From positions 1 through 36,244 of IMG/VR virus record IMGVR_UViG_3300025133_000326: DNA of 36,244 nucleotides. One strand, written 5' to 3'. The translations under genes were made by a program, and so were the position numbers. This document shows, in pieces, positions 1-7,466 of the stretch. The stretch is from a virus. Under the pieces are notes generated by a model. The model did not search any database. It saw nothing but the letters and a program-made list of their open reading frames with translations, and was not told where the DNA came from. Numbering within the stretch: position 1 is the stretch's first letter; each line of letters starts with the position of its first letter.

Positions 1-983
1 TGGGACTCGCTGGCGTGAAGGCGCGGGACGCCCTGCCCAAGGCCGACTCCGACCGGAACGTCGCCATCCTTCGCTACGTGGGTACCTACGACCGGCGTGC
101 GTTGGTCGGCAAGGTCGCCGTCAAGCGGGTCGTTGCGTACGGCGCTGCCACCGTCGCCAAGGCCGTCGCTGCCGAGGAGGCCAAGGAGGACGCCGCCCTG
201 ACGGACGCCGAGCGCGACGCCGCCGACGTCGACGCCCCCGTGGTCGAGGATACCCCCCCCGCGCCGAAGCGTCCTTCCGTCAAGGACACCGTCACCGCCA
301 TCCGTGCCCGTCGCGACGTGCTCATCGCTTCCTTGACGGAAGATGACAGCCATGACAACAAGGAGCGCGTCTGCCTCCGGTCGGCCACCGACTTCAACCA
401 CATGGACTCGGACAGCCCGTGGGCCGGCGACGACCGCTCCGGTGTCGCGAAGGCTCTTTCCCAGGCGTCGAAGGCCGTGGTGGCGATCCTCACGGGTCGC
501 GACATCATCGATTCCCACGAGATCCCCGAGGGTGCCATCTACGCCACCACGCAGCACATCCTCCCCGGTGACGAGATCGCCTTCGGCACGGCCACCCAGG
601 TCAAGTCCGAGTTCCGCACCGTCGAGACGGCTGAAGTGGTCCGCCCCTCCTGGAAGCACCTCGTGTTCGCCGATGGGTCCCGTGAGGGTCGTGGCGTCGC
701 CGCCAACGTGTGGATCCTCCGCACCGACGGTGAGCCGGTCGTGGTCGAAGCCGAGGTCGAGGCCGACGTGCTCTGGATCCACGCCGACGACGACGAGAAG
801 ACTTGCCCGTGCTGCAAGGAGACGGGTACGGTCGAGGCGATGTTCGGTTACCGCAAGATGTGGGGCAAGATCGACGGTGTCAAGGTCCGCAAGATGGTTG
901 CGCAGTCCTACTGCCGCCCCTGCAAGCGGGCCAACCGGAAGCAGGCTGCAGCCCGACGCGCGGCCGACCGCATCAGCGCTTAG
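1..983 (+). CDS. C-terminal part of a zinc-ribbon protein whose gene spans the contig ends
   Basis: This frame is open from base 1. It is the continuation of the frame that starts at ATG 35792 and runs off the right end. Joining 36140 to 1 gives one 443-residue protein, so the GTG at 15 is not a real start. The C-terminus has a CxxC-x32-CxxC pattern (C385/C388 and C421/C424 of the joined protein), followed by a basic tail rich in Arg, Lys and Ala, which suggests a zinc ribbon binding nucleic acid. The middle holds an Ala/Glu/Asp-rich, probably disordered stretch. I do not recognise the family. The gene is transcribed from a strong early-type promoter near 35709 and ends before a hairpin at 1003-1040. 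An early regulatory or host-takeover role is inference only. Confidence 0.8.
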   Translation, partial: GLAGVKARDALPKADSDRNVAILRYVGTYDRRALVGKVAVKRVVAYGAATVAKAVAAEEAKEDAALTDAERDAADVDAPVVEDTPPAPKRPSVKDTVTAIRARRDVLIASLTEDDSHDNKERVCLRSATDFNHMDSDSPWAGDDRSGVAKALSQASKAVVAILTGRDIIDSHEIPEGAIYATTQHILPGDEIAFGTATQVKSEFRTVETAEVVRPSWKHLVFADGSREGRGVAANVWILRTDGEPVVVEAEVEADVLWIHADDDEKTCPCCKETGTVEAMFGYRKMWGKIDGVKVRKMVAQSYCRPCKRANRKQAAARRAADRISA

Positions 984-1002
984 TCCCCACCGGGATTCAC
1001 AG

Positions 1003-1040
1003 AGAGCCGGACCCATGGTATGGTACCTGGGTCCGGCTCT
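1003..1040 (+). terminator. Perfect 13-bp hairpin between the zinc-ribbon gene and purZ
   Basis: AGAGCCGGACCCA at 1003-1015 pairs perfectly with TGGGTCCGGCTCT at 1028-1040 around a 12-nt loop. The loop contains GGTATGGTACC, which is itself an inverted repeat. Only a weak T-rich tail (TCTGT) follows. It probably ends transcription of the upstream gene. The loop also resembles a degenerate copy of the phage promoter element (CGGTATGGTA), so it may have a double role. Confidence 0.6.
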
Positions 1041-1070
1041 TCTGTATCGCCGGTAATGGAGGACAGCAAA

Positions 1071-2675
1071 GTGAAGATCATCGTTCTATCTGGCGAAATC
1101 GCCAGCGGCAAATCCACCCTCGCGGCCGTTCTTGGCGAGCGGATGAGCATCGCCCACATCAAGAGCAGCACGATCCTACAATCCCGGCTTGCGGGCGGAG
1201 ACGGCACCCGTACGGATCTCGTGGCCATGGGTGATGACCTGGACGCCGATGGGCCGTCCTGGTTGACCGTCCCTGTCATCAAAGCCGCTCTTAACCCGCT
1301 TATCCCGGGTGTTGTGGTTGATTCCTGTCGACGGGTTGAACAGGTCCAGGCGATCCGCCGTTCGGCCTACACGATCGGCGCGCGGGTGTGGCACGTCCAC
1401 CTCACGGCGAGCGAACCGTCACGCGAGTTCCGGCGGCAAACCAGGGGTGACGGACCCGAAAACGGCGGTCTGACCGAGGCCATGGTCGATTCCCTGGGCA
1501 ACATCGCCGACCTCATCATCGACACAGACGCATGCGACCCGGGCGATTGTTCGGTCCGCGTGTCCGCTCTGATCCGCGAACTCAACGTCCAGGCGGAGCC
1601 TTGCGTCGACGTCTACATCGGCGCGCAGTACGGATCCGAAGGCAAGGGGCATGTGATCTCCCAGGTCGCCCACGAGTATGATGCCCTCATCCGTGTCGGC
1701 GGTCCCAACGCTGGACACACGGTCATCCGACCCAACGGTGACAAGTACGCGTTTAAGTCGCTCCCATCCGGCTCGTTCCATGCCCAACGGCATGCAAGGA
1801 TCATCATTGGATCCGGTGCCAACGTCCGGCTGTCGACCCTGCTGTCCGAAATCGAGAAGGTCAACCGACCCAACCACATCCACATCGACCATCGTGTCCG
1901 CATCATCAGCGACGCCGACATGGTTGGTGAAGGCAGGCAGATCGCCGGCATCGGCAGCACCGGTCAGGGAGTCGGTGCGGCGACTGCTTCCCGGATCCTG
2001 GACCGTCACGCCCACGACGACTTTGTCAACGACGAGGTGTACGTCTGCGCTGGCCAAATCCCCGCGCTGCGGCCTTACGTCACCGACACCACTGCAATGA
2101 TCCACGACCTGATCCAGGGCGGCGCATTGATCATGCTGGAGGGAACCCAGGGCACCGGGCTGTCCCTGTACCACGGTCCGTACCCGTACGTGACTTCCCG
2201 GGACACGACTGCCCAGGGTACCATGGCTGAGGCCGGAATCGGACCGAAGCACGTTCGCCGGGTCATTATGGTCGTCCGGGCCAACCCCATTCGGGTACAG
2301 TCGCCGGAGGGTGGATCGTCCGGACCCATGAAGCGTGAACTGTCCTGGGAAGATGTTTCGCTCCGTTCTGGCGTTGATGCCGATGTTCTGCGTGAGCGCG
2401 AACGCACCACGACCACCAAACGGCTCCGCCGGGTGGCCGAGTTCGACTGGGAACTGCTTCACCGTTCAGCGATGCTTAACACGCCCACCGATGTTGCGCT
2501 CACCTTCACCGACTACATCGACCCAGCGAACGCCCGCGCGCACCGGTTCGACCAGCTGTCGTACAGCACGAAGGATTTCATCAACGAGATCGAGCGCGTG
2601 GTCGGATCCCGGGTGAGCTTCGTTGTAACCGGGTTCACGACCAATAGCGTGATCGACCGACGGGAACAGTGGTAG
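1071..2675 (+). CDS. purZ: P-loop nucleotide kinase fused to PurZ (2-amino-deoxyadenylosuccinate synthetase)
   Basis: The 534-residue protein has two domains. Residues 1 to about 175 form a P-loop kinase (Walker A G8-EIASGKS-T16; VVVDSCRR near 80, like the DGxR region of UPF0200/dephospho-CoA-kinase-like kinases). Residues 180-534 form an adenylosuccinate synthetase of about 355 residues, shorter than PurA at about 430. The catalytic loop reads GSEGKG (188-193): the PurA aspartate is Ser189, as in PurZ of Z-genome phages. The histidine of NAGHT (H216) is kept, as are the LEGTQG and YPYVTS motifs. In known PurZ the reaction is dGMP + Asp + ATP to the succino-dZMP intermediate, which host PurB then cleaves to dZMP. 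GTG 1071 is chosen because GGAGGA lies 7 nt upstream; ATG 1056 is an in-frame alternative. The kinase substrate is unknown; dZMP or dGMP is a guess. Confidence 0.88.
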   Translation: MKIIVLSGEIASGKSTLAAVLGERMSIAHIKSSTILQSRLAGGDGTRTDLVAMGDDLDADGPSWLTVPVIKAALNPLIPGVVVDSCRRVEQVQAIRRSAYTIGARVWHVHLTASEPSREFRRQTRGDGPENGGLTEAMVDSLGNIADLIIDTDACDPGDCSVRVSALIRELNVQAEPCVDVYIGAQYGSEGKGHVISQVAHEYDALIRVGGPNAGHTVIRPNGDKYAFKSLPSGSFHAQRHARIIIGSGANVRLSTLLSEIEKVNRPNHIHIDHRVRIISDADMVGEGRQIAGIGSTGQGVGAATASRILDRHAHDDFVNDEVYVCAGQIPALRPYVTDTTAMIHDLIQGGALIMLEGTQGTGLSLYHGPYPYVTSRDTTAQGTMAEAGIGPKHVRRVIMVVRANPIRVQSPEGGSSGPMKRELSWEDVSLRSGVDADVLRERERTTTTKRLRRVAEFDWELLHRSAMLNTPTDVALTFTDYIDPANARAHRFDQLSYSTKDFINEIERVVGSRVSFVVTGFTTNSVIDRREQW

Positions 2676-2676
2676 C

Positions 2677-3381
2677 ATGCGCAAAACACGAGTTTACCTC
2701 GCCGGCCCAGTCACTTCGTCCGGCACCCAGGCATCAAACATGCAGACCGCCATCCGTATCGCCGACGATCTGGCGTCCGTTGGCCTGATCCCGTTCGTGC
2801 CCAACCTGTACTTCTCCTGGGAAGCTCAGTATCCCCGCGATGACCAGGAGTTCTGGATGGGGCAGTGCCTGCAGTGGGTGTCCGCTTGTGACTGCGTGTT
2901 GCGGATCCCGGGCGAATCCGCTGGCGCGGATCGTGAGGTGATGTTCGCAAGTGACAACGGGATCCCCGTGTACCACAGACTGGATGAACTGCTGGTTGCC
3001 ACCCGTGATGGTGTGGTCGGCAAAGCCGGTGGCCAGCCGTTCTTGCGGGAGTTTCAGGCCGAGGTTTCGGCGTGGTTGGACAAGCAGCCGTTCGGCAACC
3101 CGCCCATCGCGCACCATTCCCTCCTGGGCGTCGGCGAAGAGGTCGGCGAACTCATGCACGCCCATTTGAAGGCTGAACAGGGGATCCGGCTCACGCCCGA
3201 GGCCGCGCGAGACAAGAAGGCCGACGCCATCGGGGATATCATGGTGTACCTGTGCGGGTACTGCCGCGCCGAGGGACTCGACATGCACAATGCCTACCTC
3301 CGCGCATGGTCCGAGGTGAAGGAGCGAGACTGGAGCGCGAACCCCATCAACGGTACGGTTCCCGACGATTCCGCCGCCTGA
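2677..3381 (+). CDS. Deoxyribosyltransferase-like (DUF4406) domain fused to MazG/MazZ-like pyrophosphohydrolase
   Basis: The 234-residue protein starts one base after the purZ stop. Residues 1-105 resemble the DUF4406/nucleoside 2-deoxyribosyltransferase fold: an N-terminal VYLAGPVTSSG strand-loop, then GADREVMFA with a probable catalytic Glu87, then GIPVY. Residues about 120-220 look like an all-alpha MazG-type NTP pyrophosphohydrolase with GEEVGEL (E154, E155, E158) and DAIGD (D183, D187) as metal ligands. In Z-genome phages MazZ turns dGTP into dGMP, the PurZ substrate, and the tight coupling with purZ supports that role here. The N-terminal domain could act on a deoxynucleotide glycosidic bond, but no substrate can be read from sequence. 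Domain calls are by motif only. Confidence 0.78.
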   Translation: MRKTRVYLAGPVTSSGTQASNMQTAIRIADDLASVGLIPFVPNLYFSWEAQYPRDDQEFWMGQCLQWVSACDCVLRIPGESAGADREVMFASDNGIPVYHRLDELLVATRDGVVGKAGGQPFLREFQAEVSAWLDKQPFGNPPIAHHSLLGVGEEVGELMHAHLKAEQGIRLTPEAARDKKADAIGDIMVYLCGYCRAEGLDMHNAYLRAWSEVKERDWSANPINGTVPDDSAA

Positions 3382-3382
3382 C

Positions 3383-3397
3383 TACCCGTGGTAGAAT
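3383..3397 (+). promoter_or_regulatory. Degenerate operator/promoter element (TACCCGTGGTA, TAGAAT)
   Basis: TACC-CGT-GGTA at 3383-3393 is a variant of the TACCGNCGGTA palindrome found at the other phage promoters. It is followed by TAGAAT at the position of the TATGAT element. It lies between the MazG-like gene and the 58-residue gene at 3417. No convincing -35 box is visible, so activity is uncertain. Confidence 0.45.
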
Positions 3398-3416
3398 GCA
3401 CGCATTGGAGGACAGC

Positions 3417-3593
3417 GTGCTACGTTATCACTTGTGCCGGCAAGAACCCGGCAAGCCAGAAACCCGACAGCTATTGATGATGACCGAGGACGAAGGCATG
3501 GCCAGAGAGATCAAGGAGAAGCTTGATCATTATGAAGACCTTGAACCGGATCCTTGTGAAATCTTCCTGATCGACACGAAAGAGAACAACTGA
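3417..3593 (+). CDS. Small acidic protein of unknown function (58 aa)
   Basis: GTG 3417 is chosen because GGAGGACAGC, the ribosome site shared by several genes of this phage, ends right before it. The product is 58 residues, charged, with no membrane segment or signal peptide and no recognised domain. A short Glu/Lys-rich helix is likely around residues 23-42. Its stop overlaps the ATG of the ERF-type annealing gene (TGATG), so the two are probably translationally coupled and expressed together. A role in the recombination or nucleotide module is only suggested by position. Confidence 0.65.
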   Translation: MLRYHLCRQEPGKPETRQLLMMTEDEGMAREIKEKLDHYEDLEPDPCEIFLIDTKENN

Positions 3594-4381
3594 TGGCAAG
3601 CAAGAAACCCACGAACATCAACGAGGCCCTCGCGGCCGCCCAGGGTGAATCGAAGACCCTGGGGATGGATGGGACTGGCGGCAAGGACGGCAGCACGTGG
3701 AAGTACGTGTCTGCGACTGCCACGATCGAGGCCCTCAAGCCGATCCTGGTGAAATACGGGCTCGTCGCCGTCCTGACCGAAACCCACGTTCTGGAAGTGA
3801 TGGGTGGCACCCTCTCGGTGCGCGGTGAGCTTCGGTGGGGATCGGATGACAGCGTCGTGATGCCGCTCCGGTTCGACATGCCGATCGCACCCCCCAACCG
3901 GGGCAAGGCGATCACGCACTCGACCCAGGCGAGTCACACCTCGGCAGTCGCGCGGCTTCTCCGCAACATCCTCTTGGTTAGCGCTTCGGACGATGTGGAA
4001 GTCGACACCGACGAAACGCCGAAGACGAGCGCAAAGCCCGCTGAGGCCGTCACCACCCCCAGAAAGACGAAGAAGGCGAAGAAGAGCAAGGAAAAGCCCA
4101 CGGAGAATGCTCCCGGTGATTTGGCCGCATTCCGGACCATGGCCGAGCAGGTCGGCGTTGAAGTCGATGTGCTCGCGATGTGGGCGACCCGAAAGCCCGG
4201 TGACAATGGCAAGAAGCACGCGGTGATCGGCACCCTCGACTCCATGGTTGAGGGTGGCATGCTCGCCGCTGGTATCCAGCAGATCGGGGAGGATATCGCC
4301 TCCGCCGAGGCCAAAAATGTTTCGTTTCCGCGCTTCAAGAAGATGATCGAAGCCTGGGCCGACGAGCAGATTCCCTACTAA
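3593..4381 (+). CDS. ERF-type single-strand annealing recombinase
   Basis: The 262-residue protein fits the ERF superfamily of phage annealing proteins. The N-terminal 125 residues contain the typical opening (Tyr-Val-Ser near 38, then a helix with ALKPILVKYGL), an antiparallel sheet region (VLEVMGGTLSVRGELRW), and a serine/threonine/alanine-rich helix ending near residue 125 (STQASHTSAVARLLRNI). A Lys/Pro/Thr-rich linker at about 135-170 joins a helical C-terminal domain. Such proteins anneal complementary ssDNA during recombination-dependent replication and terminal-repeat circularisation. The neighbours, a candidate SSB and Hjc-like and DnaQ-like nucleases, form a coherent recombination set. 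Assignment rests on pattern and context. Confidence 0.72.
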   Translation: MASKKPTNINEALAAAQGESKTLGMDGTGGKDGSTWKYVSATATIEALKPILVKYGLVAVLTETHVLEVMGGTLSVRGELRWGSDDSVVMPLRFDMPIAPPNRGKAITHSTQASHTSAVARLLRNILLVSASDDVEVDTDETPKTSAKPAEAVTTPRKTKKAKKSKEKPTENAPGDLAAFRTMAEQVGVEVDVLAMWATRKPGDNGKKHAVIGTLDSMVEGGMLAAGIQQIGEDIASAEAKNVSFPRFKKMIEAWADEQIPY

Positions 4382-4395
4382 GGAGGACAGACAGA

Positions 4396-4863
4396 ATGGC
4401 GATCGACGTAAACGACTTTGACAACGTGATGCCCATCGTGGATGAATGGGAAGACCAGAAAGAAAAGCTGCCGAAGGATACGTGGCACGATGGCGTGATC
4501 TTCGACTTCGGCTGCTTCGAAGCGAAGACCGGCAAGGACTACGCGACGTTCGGTGTGATGGTCGACCACGACGGTGAGCAGGTCAAGTGCCAGCGCTTCT
4601 ACGAAGTCACGAGCAGGACTTACTGGAAGTTGAAGCAGGATATCACTTCGGCCCTCGGATTCTGCCCGGAAGCGGGTGAGATCCAGGTCATGAAGGATGG
4701 CGTGGGCCGGACTGGCAATGTCATCACGAAGATCCTGGGCAAGAAGGTCCGCGTGTTTTGGGGCACGGTGAACGACTGGGAAGATCTCCACATGTACCCC
4801 GCGAGCCACCCGATCCCGGGCGGCTCCACCAACGAGGACCTCGATCTCGCCGACGGTTTCTAA
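4396..4863 (+). CDS. Candidate ssDNA-binding protein (DUF669/SSB-like)
   Basis: The 155-residue protein is preceded by GGAGGACAG. A beta-rich core (about 30-65 and 105-130; FEAKTGKDYATFGVMVDHDG) resembles the OB-like DUF669/phage SSB group. The C-terminus is acidic and ends in a hydrophobic residue (EDLDLADGF), the arrangement that bacterial and phage SSBs use to recruit partner proteins. It follows the ERF-type annealing gene, the usual place for such a protein. The OB fold is inferred, not shown. Alternatives are another recombination accessory protein of the DUF669 type without ssDNA binding. Confidence 0.55.
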   Translation: MAIDVNDFDNVMPIVDEWEDQKEKLPKDTWHDGVIFDFGCFEAKTGKDYATFGVMVDHDGEQVKCQRFYEVTSRTYWKLKQDITSALGFCPEAGEIQVMKDGVGRTGNVITKILGKKVRVFWGTVNDWEDLHMYPASHPIPGGSTNEDLDLADGF

Positions 4864-4931
4864 CCACCGGGGTTCAACCGGCCACCCCGCGTGGCACCCG
4901 CTGGCACACCGGTTTGTAGTGTGCCTCCTTC

Positions 4932-5003
4932 GGTGAGCCGGCCGGCTGTCTTTCTGTCCTCCAGTGGGTGCGCGCCGCATCCGGGATGGTCGGCCGGCTC
5001 ACC
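4932..5003. repeat. 13-bp inverted repeat with 46-nt interior upstream of the Gp157-like gene
   Basis: GGTGAGCCGGCCG (4932-4944) is matched exactly by CGGCCGGCTCACC (4991-5003). The right arm ends 12 nt before ATG 5016 and next to its ribosome site (GGGAGCGG). The interior holds CTGTCCTCC, which is complementary to the GGAGGACAG ribosome site used by several genes of this phage. It may be a terminator, a leader attenuator or a small structured RNA; no U-tract follows the stem. Confidence 0.55.
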
Positions 5004-5015
5004 AAGGGAGCGGAA

Positions 5016-5552
5016 ATGAGCACTACCGAAGAACTGATTCGAATCGTTCATGAGATCATGTCGGCCGAAGAGGCACTCGATGCTGACGACGACTGGCGGA
5101 GCAAGGTCGACGTGGAGATCGAGATTGAGAGGCTGTATTCCCGCCTCAGCGGTGAAATCGGCCCCCACCTCGATTCGTTGCGCGCGGTGATGAAGCGGGC
5201 AGAATCCGAGGATTTGCTGCTCAAGTGGGAGGCCGAGCAGATCGCGAGGCGGCGACGCGCGGCAAAATCCACCGTCTCCGCGTGTCGTCGCCGGATGACC
5301 GACCTCCTGGTTGCTTACCGTGACAGCGGGCATGACCCGAGAGTCAAGACCGCCGTACATTCGTACTGGCTCCAAAAGTCGACGTCGCTGGAAGCGCCGA
5401 AGGACCCTGCGGATTGGCCGGAAGACTGGGTGCGCATCGAGTACAAGCCCGATCGACGGCGAGCGAGGGAATGCCTTTCCAACGACCCCGAGATCAGCGG
5501 ATGGCCGGATGGGTTCGGCCTGACCGAAAGCGAAGGGGTGAGGTCGCGCTGA
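5016..5552 (+). CDS. Gp157-like helical protein
   Basis: ATG 5016 follows GGGAGCGGAA, giving 178 residues. The protein begins with a long acidic helix (residues 1-60), then a Lys/Arg/Ala-rich helix (about 75-105). This is the layout of the siphovirus Gp157 family, small helical proteins near phage recombination genes. The C-terminal third has aromatic residues and a WPEDW segment. The stop overlaps the next start (TGATG), tying it to the Hjc-like nuclease. The biochemical role of Gp157 proteins is poorly known, and the family match is by overall pattern only. Confidence 0.5.
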   Translation: MSTTEELIRIVHEIMSAEEALDADDDWRSKVDVEIEIERLYSRLSGEIGPHLDSLRAVMKRAESEDLLLKWEAEQIARRRRAAKSTVSACRRRMTDLLVAYRDSGHDPRVKTAVHSYWLQKSTSLEAPKDPADWPEDWVRIEYKPDRRRARECLSNDPEISGWPDGFGLTESEGVRSR

Positions 5553-5899
5553 TGGGGGCAAGGTCCAAACGCAAGGGGTCGGCATTCGAACGGGCGATCG
5601 CCGCCGACATGCAGCACCTCTTCGGCGATGGTGTCCGGCGCGGTATGCAGGACCGGCACATCATCGATGAGTGTGACGTCGAGGGTACGCCGTATTGGTT
5701 GGAGTGTAAGGTGGGCAAGTGCCAAAACCCGCGCGCGGCATTGCGACAGGCGATCGCCGATTCGGCCGGATGCGGCGACGAGAGACAGCCCGTGGCCATC
5801 ATCCGAGACAACAGCACGGGCGGCGGTAAGCCGTCGTTTGACTTTGCTGTCATCCCGTACTCAGTCCTGATGGACTGGATGGAGAAGATGCGTGGTTAA
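5552..5899 (+). CDS. PD-(D/E)XK nuclease, Hjc-like Holliday junction resolvase
   Basis: The 115-residue protein has the Hjc/phage resolvase order: KRKGSAFERAIA at the N-terminus with the first catalytic Glu, RGMQDR, then DVEG...YWLECKVGK giving the D-x(n)-E-x-K core, then a Gln/Ala helix (RAALRQAIAD). Length matches small archaeal and phage resolvases. It would cut branched DNA made by the ERF-type annealing protein and clear replication intermediates before packaging. The start overlaps the upstream stop and its end overlaps the next start at 5892, so these genes are co-translated. A different PD-(D/E)XK specificity, such as a nicking enzyme, cannot be excluded. Confidence 0.72.
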   Translation: MGARSKRKGSAFERAIAADMQHLFGDGVRRGMQDRHIIDECDVEGTPYWLECKVGKCQNPRAALRQAIADSAGCGDERQPVAIIRDNSTGGGKPSFDFAVIPYSVLMDWMEKMRG

Positions 5900-6788
5900 G
5901 AAACTGTCCAGGTTCAAGACGGTCGACCTGCAGGCCGCGCGTCTTACCGCATGCGGTATCACCGGCATCCAAACCCGCGAGTCTGGCAGGCCGACCATCT
6001 TCAAGCGGCTGAAATCCGATACCGCTTTCTTCGGCCGGCTGTACGACAAACATGGCACGATCAACGGCCGATCCCTGTACAAAGGCGAGAGGGAATCACA
6101 GTCGCAGTTCTGGACGCGTTTTGTCGACACCATGTGCACCGAGTTCGAACAGGGACACGTTGGGCCGACCGAAAGGCCACCACTGTTGACCATCGACCTG
6201 GAAGCCACCGGCCTCCCGGGGATGGCAAAAGACCTGCTGAAAATCGTTGAGATTGGTGCTGTCATCACTGATTTTGATGGCAAGATCATGGACGAACTGT
6301 CAGTCATGATCAACCCCGGATTCGACGTGCTCAATCACCAGGACTGCGGACCTGCGTTCAGAGTCACCGGCATTGATCGCGACGAGATCATGCGACGGGG
6401 GATCCCCTACGCCGAGGCCCCCGATCGGCTGCGCTCCTGGATCACCGGGAAGATGGAGTCACGCGGCATCGAGGCGGCGACGTCCTACAATCGATCGTAT
6501 GACTTCGGCGTGTTCCTGAGTCAGGACCCATGGAACATCGAATCCACCGGCATCGGCGAGTACGAATGCCTGATGGAATGGTTCCAACGGCTGCGCTTCG
6601 GCCGGACTGGGCGTCTTCGCGGGTCAAAAGCAACTGACGCGGCCGCATGGTTGGCCGGACGAGGCCACGAGGTGTACACCCCACCGGGTCATCACCGAGC
6701 CCTTTGGGATGCAAGAATGGAGGCCAGCATCGAACGCGGGCTCTCCGTGGAGTCTCGGATGCGTCTCGGCGGCTCTCCGTCGCCCTAG
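5892..6788 (+). CDS. DnaQ-like DEDDh 3'-5' exonuclease with N-terminal extension
   Basis: The 298-residue protein starts at GTG 5892, inside the end of the nuclease gene. The exonuclease domain covers about 97-285 with all motifs: Exo I TIDLEATGL (D102, E104), Exo II YNRSYD (D204), Exo III HHRALWD (H267 or H268, D273). The first 95 residues are an Arg/Lys-rich extension I do not recognise. Such enzymes trim DNA 3' ends. As the only visible proofreading-type nuclease next to a PrimPol-based system, it may act as a separate proofreader, but this is inference. It is the last gene of the left + strand block. Confidence 0.82.
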   Translation: MVKKLSRFKTVDLQAARLTACGITGIQTRESGRPTIFKRLKSDTAFFGRLYDKHGTINGRSLYKGERESQSQFWTRFVDTMCTEFEQGHVGPTERPPLLTIDLEATGLPGMAKDLLKIVEIGAVITDFDGKIMDELSVMINPGFDVLNHQDCGPAFRVTGIDRDEIMRRGIPYAEAPDRLRSWITGKMESRGIEAATSYNRSYDFGVFLSQDPWNIESTGIGEYECLMEWFQRLRFGRTGRLRGSKATDAAAWLAGRGHEVYTPPGHHRALWDARMEASIERGLSVESRMRLGGSPSP

Positions 6789-6867
6789 AAGACCTCAACC
6801 CGGGCGAATATAGCCTCGGGAAGCTCAAACGCAAGGGAACGCAAGGGGAACCCCACGGAGAAGACCC

Positions 6868-7278
6868 CTACTTCGATGCGGTCTTGATGGCACTCACGAG
6901 GTGTGCTGCTTCGATCGCCATCTGCAGCAACGCGCGAATCGCACCCAGTACCCGACGGTCGCACTGGCAGGCCGCGATGGCCTCGGCCACGTCAACGCCA
7001 CCGTTGATCGTCTTCATGACGCCGCCGACGAGCTTTGTTTCCTTCTCGGAAAACCCTTCCAGGTCGGCATCATCGGGCTCGCGTTCGCTGCCCTCCAGGA
7101 TGTTCGACATGCGGCGACCCAAAAGGGTGGGCATGCCGATCTCCTTGAGACGGCGCATCCCGGCTGCAGTCGCGATGGCCATCTTACGATCGCCGGGGAT
7201 CTTCTTCTTGCGCATGGCGTGGTAGGCGTCGACGCCCACTTTGCTAATGACGATGCGCTGTTCCTTTGGTACGATCAT
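6868..7278 (-). CDS. Unknown protein at the end of the lysis cluster (136 aa)
   Basis: ATG 7278 follows GGAGAGACAAGCA. The product has a basic first half (KKKIPGDRK, MRRLKEIGM) and a helical second half with a Cys pair (AACQC). No membrane segment, signal or known motif is seen. It overlaps the holin-like gene by 4 bases, so it belongs to the late transcript and is its last gene. It lies tail to tail with the + strand exonuclease gene, 79 bases away. The function is unknown. Confidence 0.65.
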   Translation of the reverse strand: MIVPKEQRIVISKVGVDAYHAMRKKKIPGDRKMAIATAAGMRRLKEIGMPTLLGRRMSNILEGSEREPDDADLEGFSEKETKLVGGVMKTINGGVDVAEAIAACQCDRRVLGAIRALLQMAIEAAHLVSAIKTASK

Positions 7279-7466
7279 TGCTTGTCTCTCCTACCCATGC
7301 GACGCTTTGTGTCGCCCCACACGCCGACGCCCAACAGGGCCTCGACAGACGGAGTGATCACTTGTACGTCGTCGATGGTCAAATCGGTGAACGCCACCAG
7401 CAACAGCACGAATGCCGCAAAGCCAACGCCGATGGCAATCAGTTTGAATCTATTGGATCCGAGCAC
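7275..7466 (-). CDS. Small membrane protein, candidate holin
   Basis: GTG 7466 is supported by AGGAG 8 nt upstream, giving 63 residues. A basic N-terminus (SNRFK) is followed by one clear membrane helix (about residues 8-27), a short polar loop, a weakly hydrophobic stretch (about 36-50) and a strongly basic tail (KRRMGRRDK). Position next to the amidase and a second membrane protein supports a holin-type role, making the cytoplasmic membrane permeable to the endolysin. A phage r1t-type holin is one possibility. The assignment is from topology and context only. Confidence 0.6.
   Translation of the reverse strand: MLGSNRFKLIAIGVGFAAFVLLLVAFTDLTIDDVQVITPSVEALLGVGVWGDTKRRMGRRDKQ

Noticed and set aside
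1419-2462. Open frame of 347 codons on the - strand
   Set aside because: It is antisense to purZ, Gly/Asp/Val-rich with no domain, and only mirrors the codons of purZ.
1071-2675. Ordinary host-like PurA
   Set aside because: The loop reads GSEGKG instead of GDEGKG, the domain is short, and the gene sits beside a MazG-like gene in a phage.
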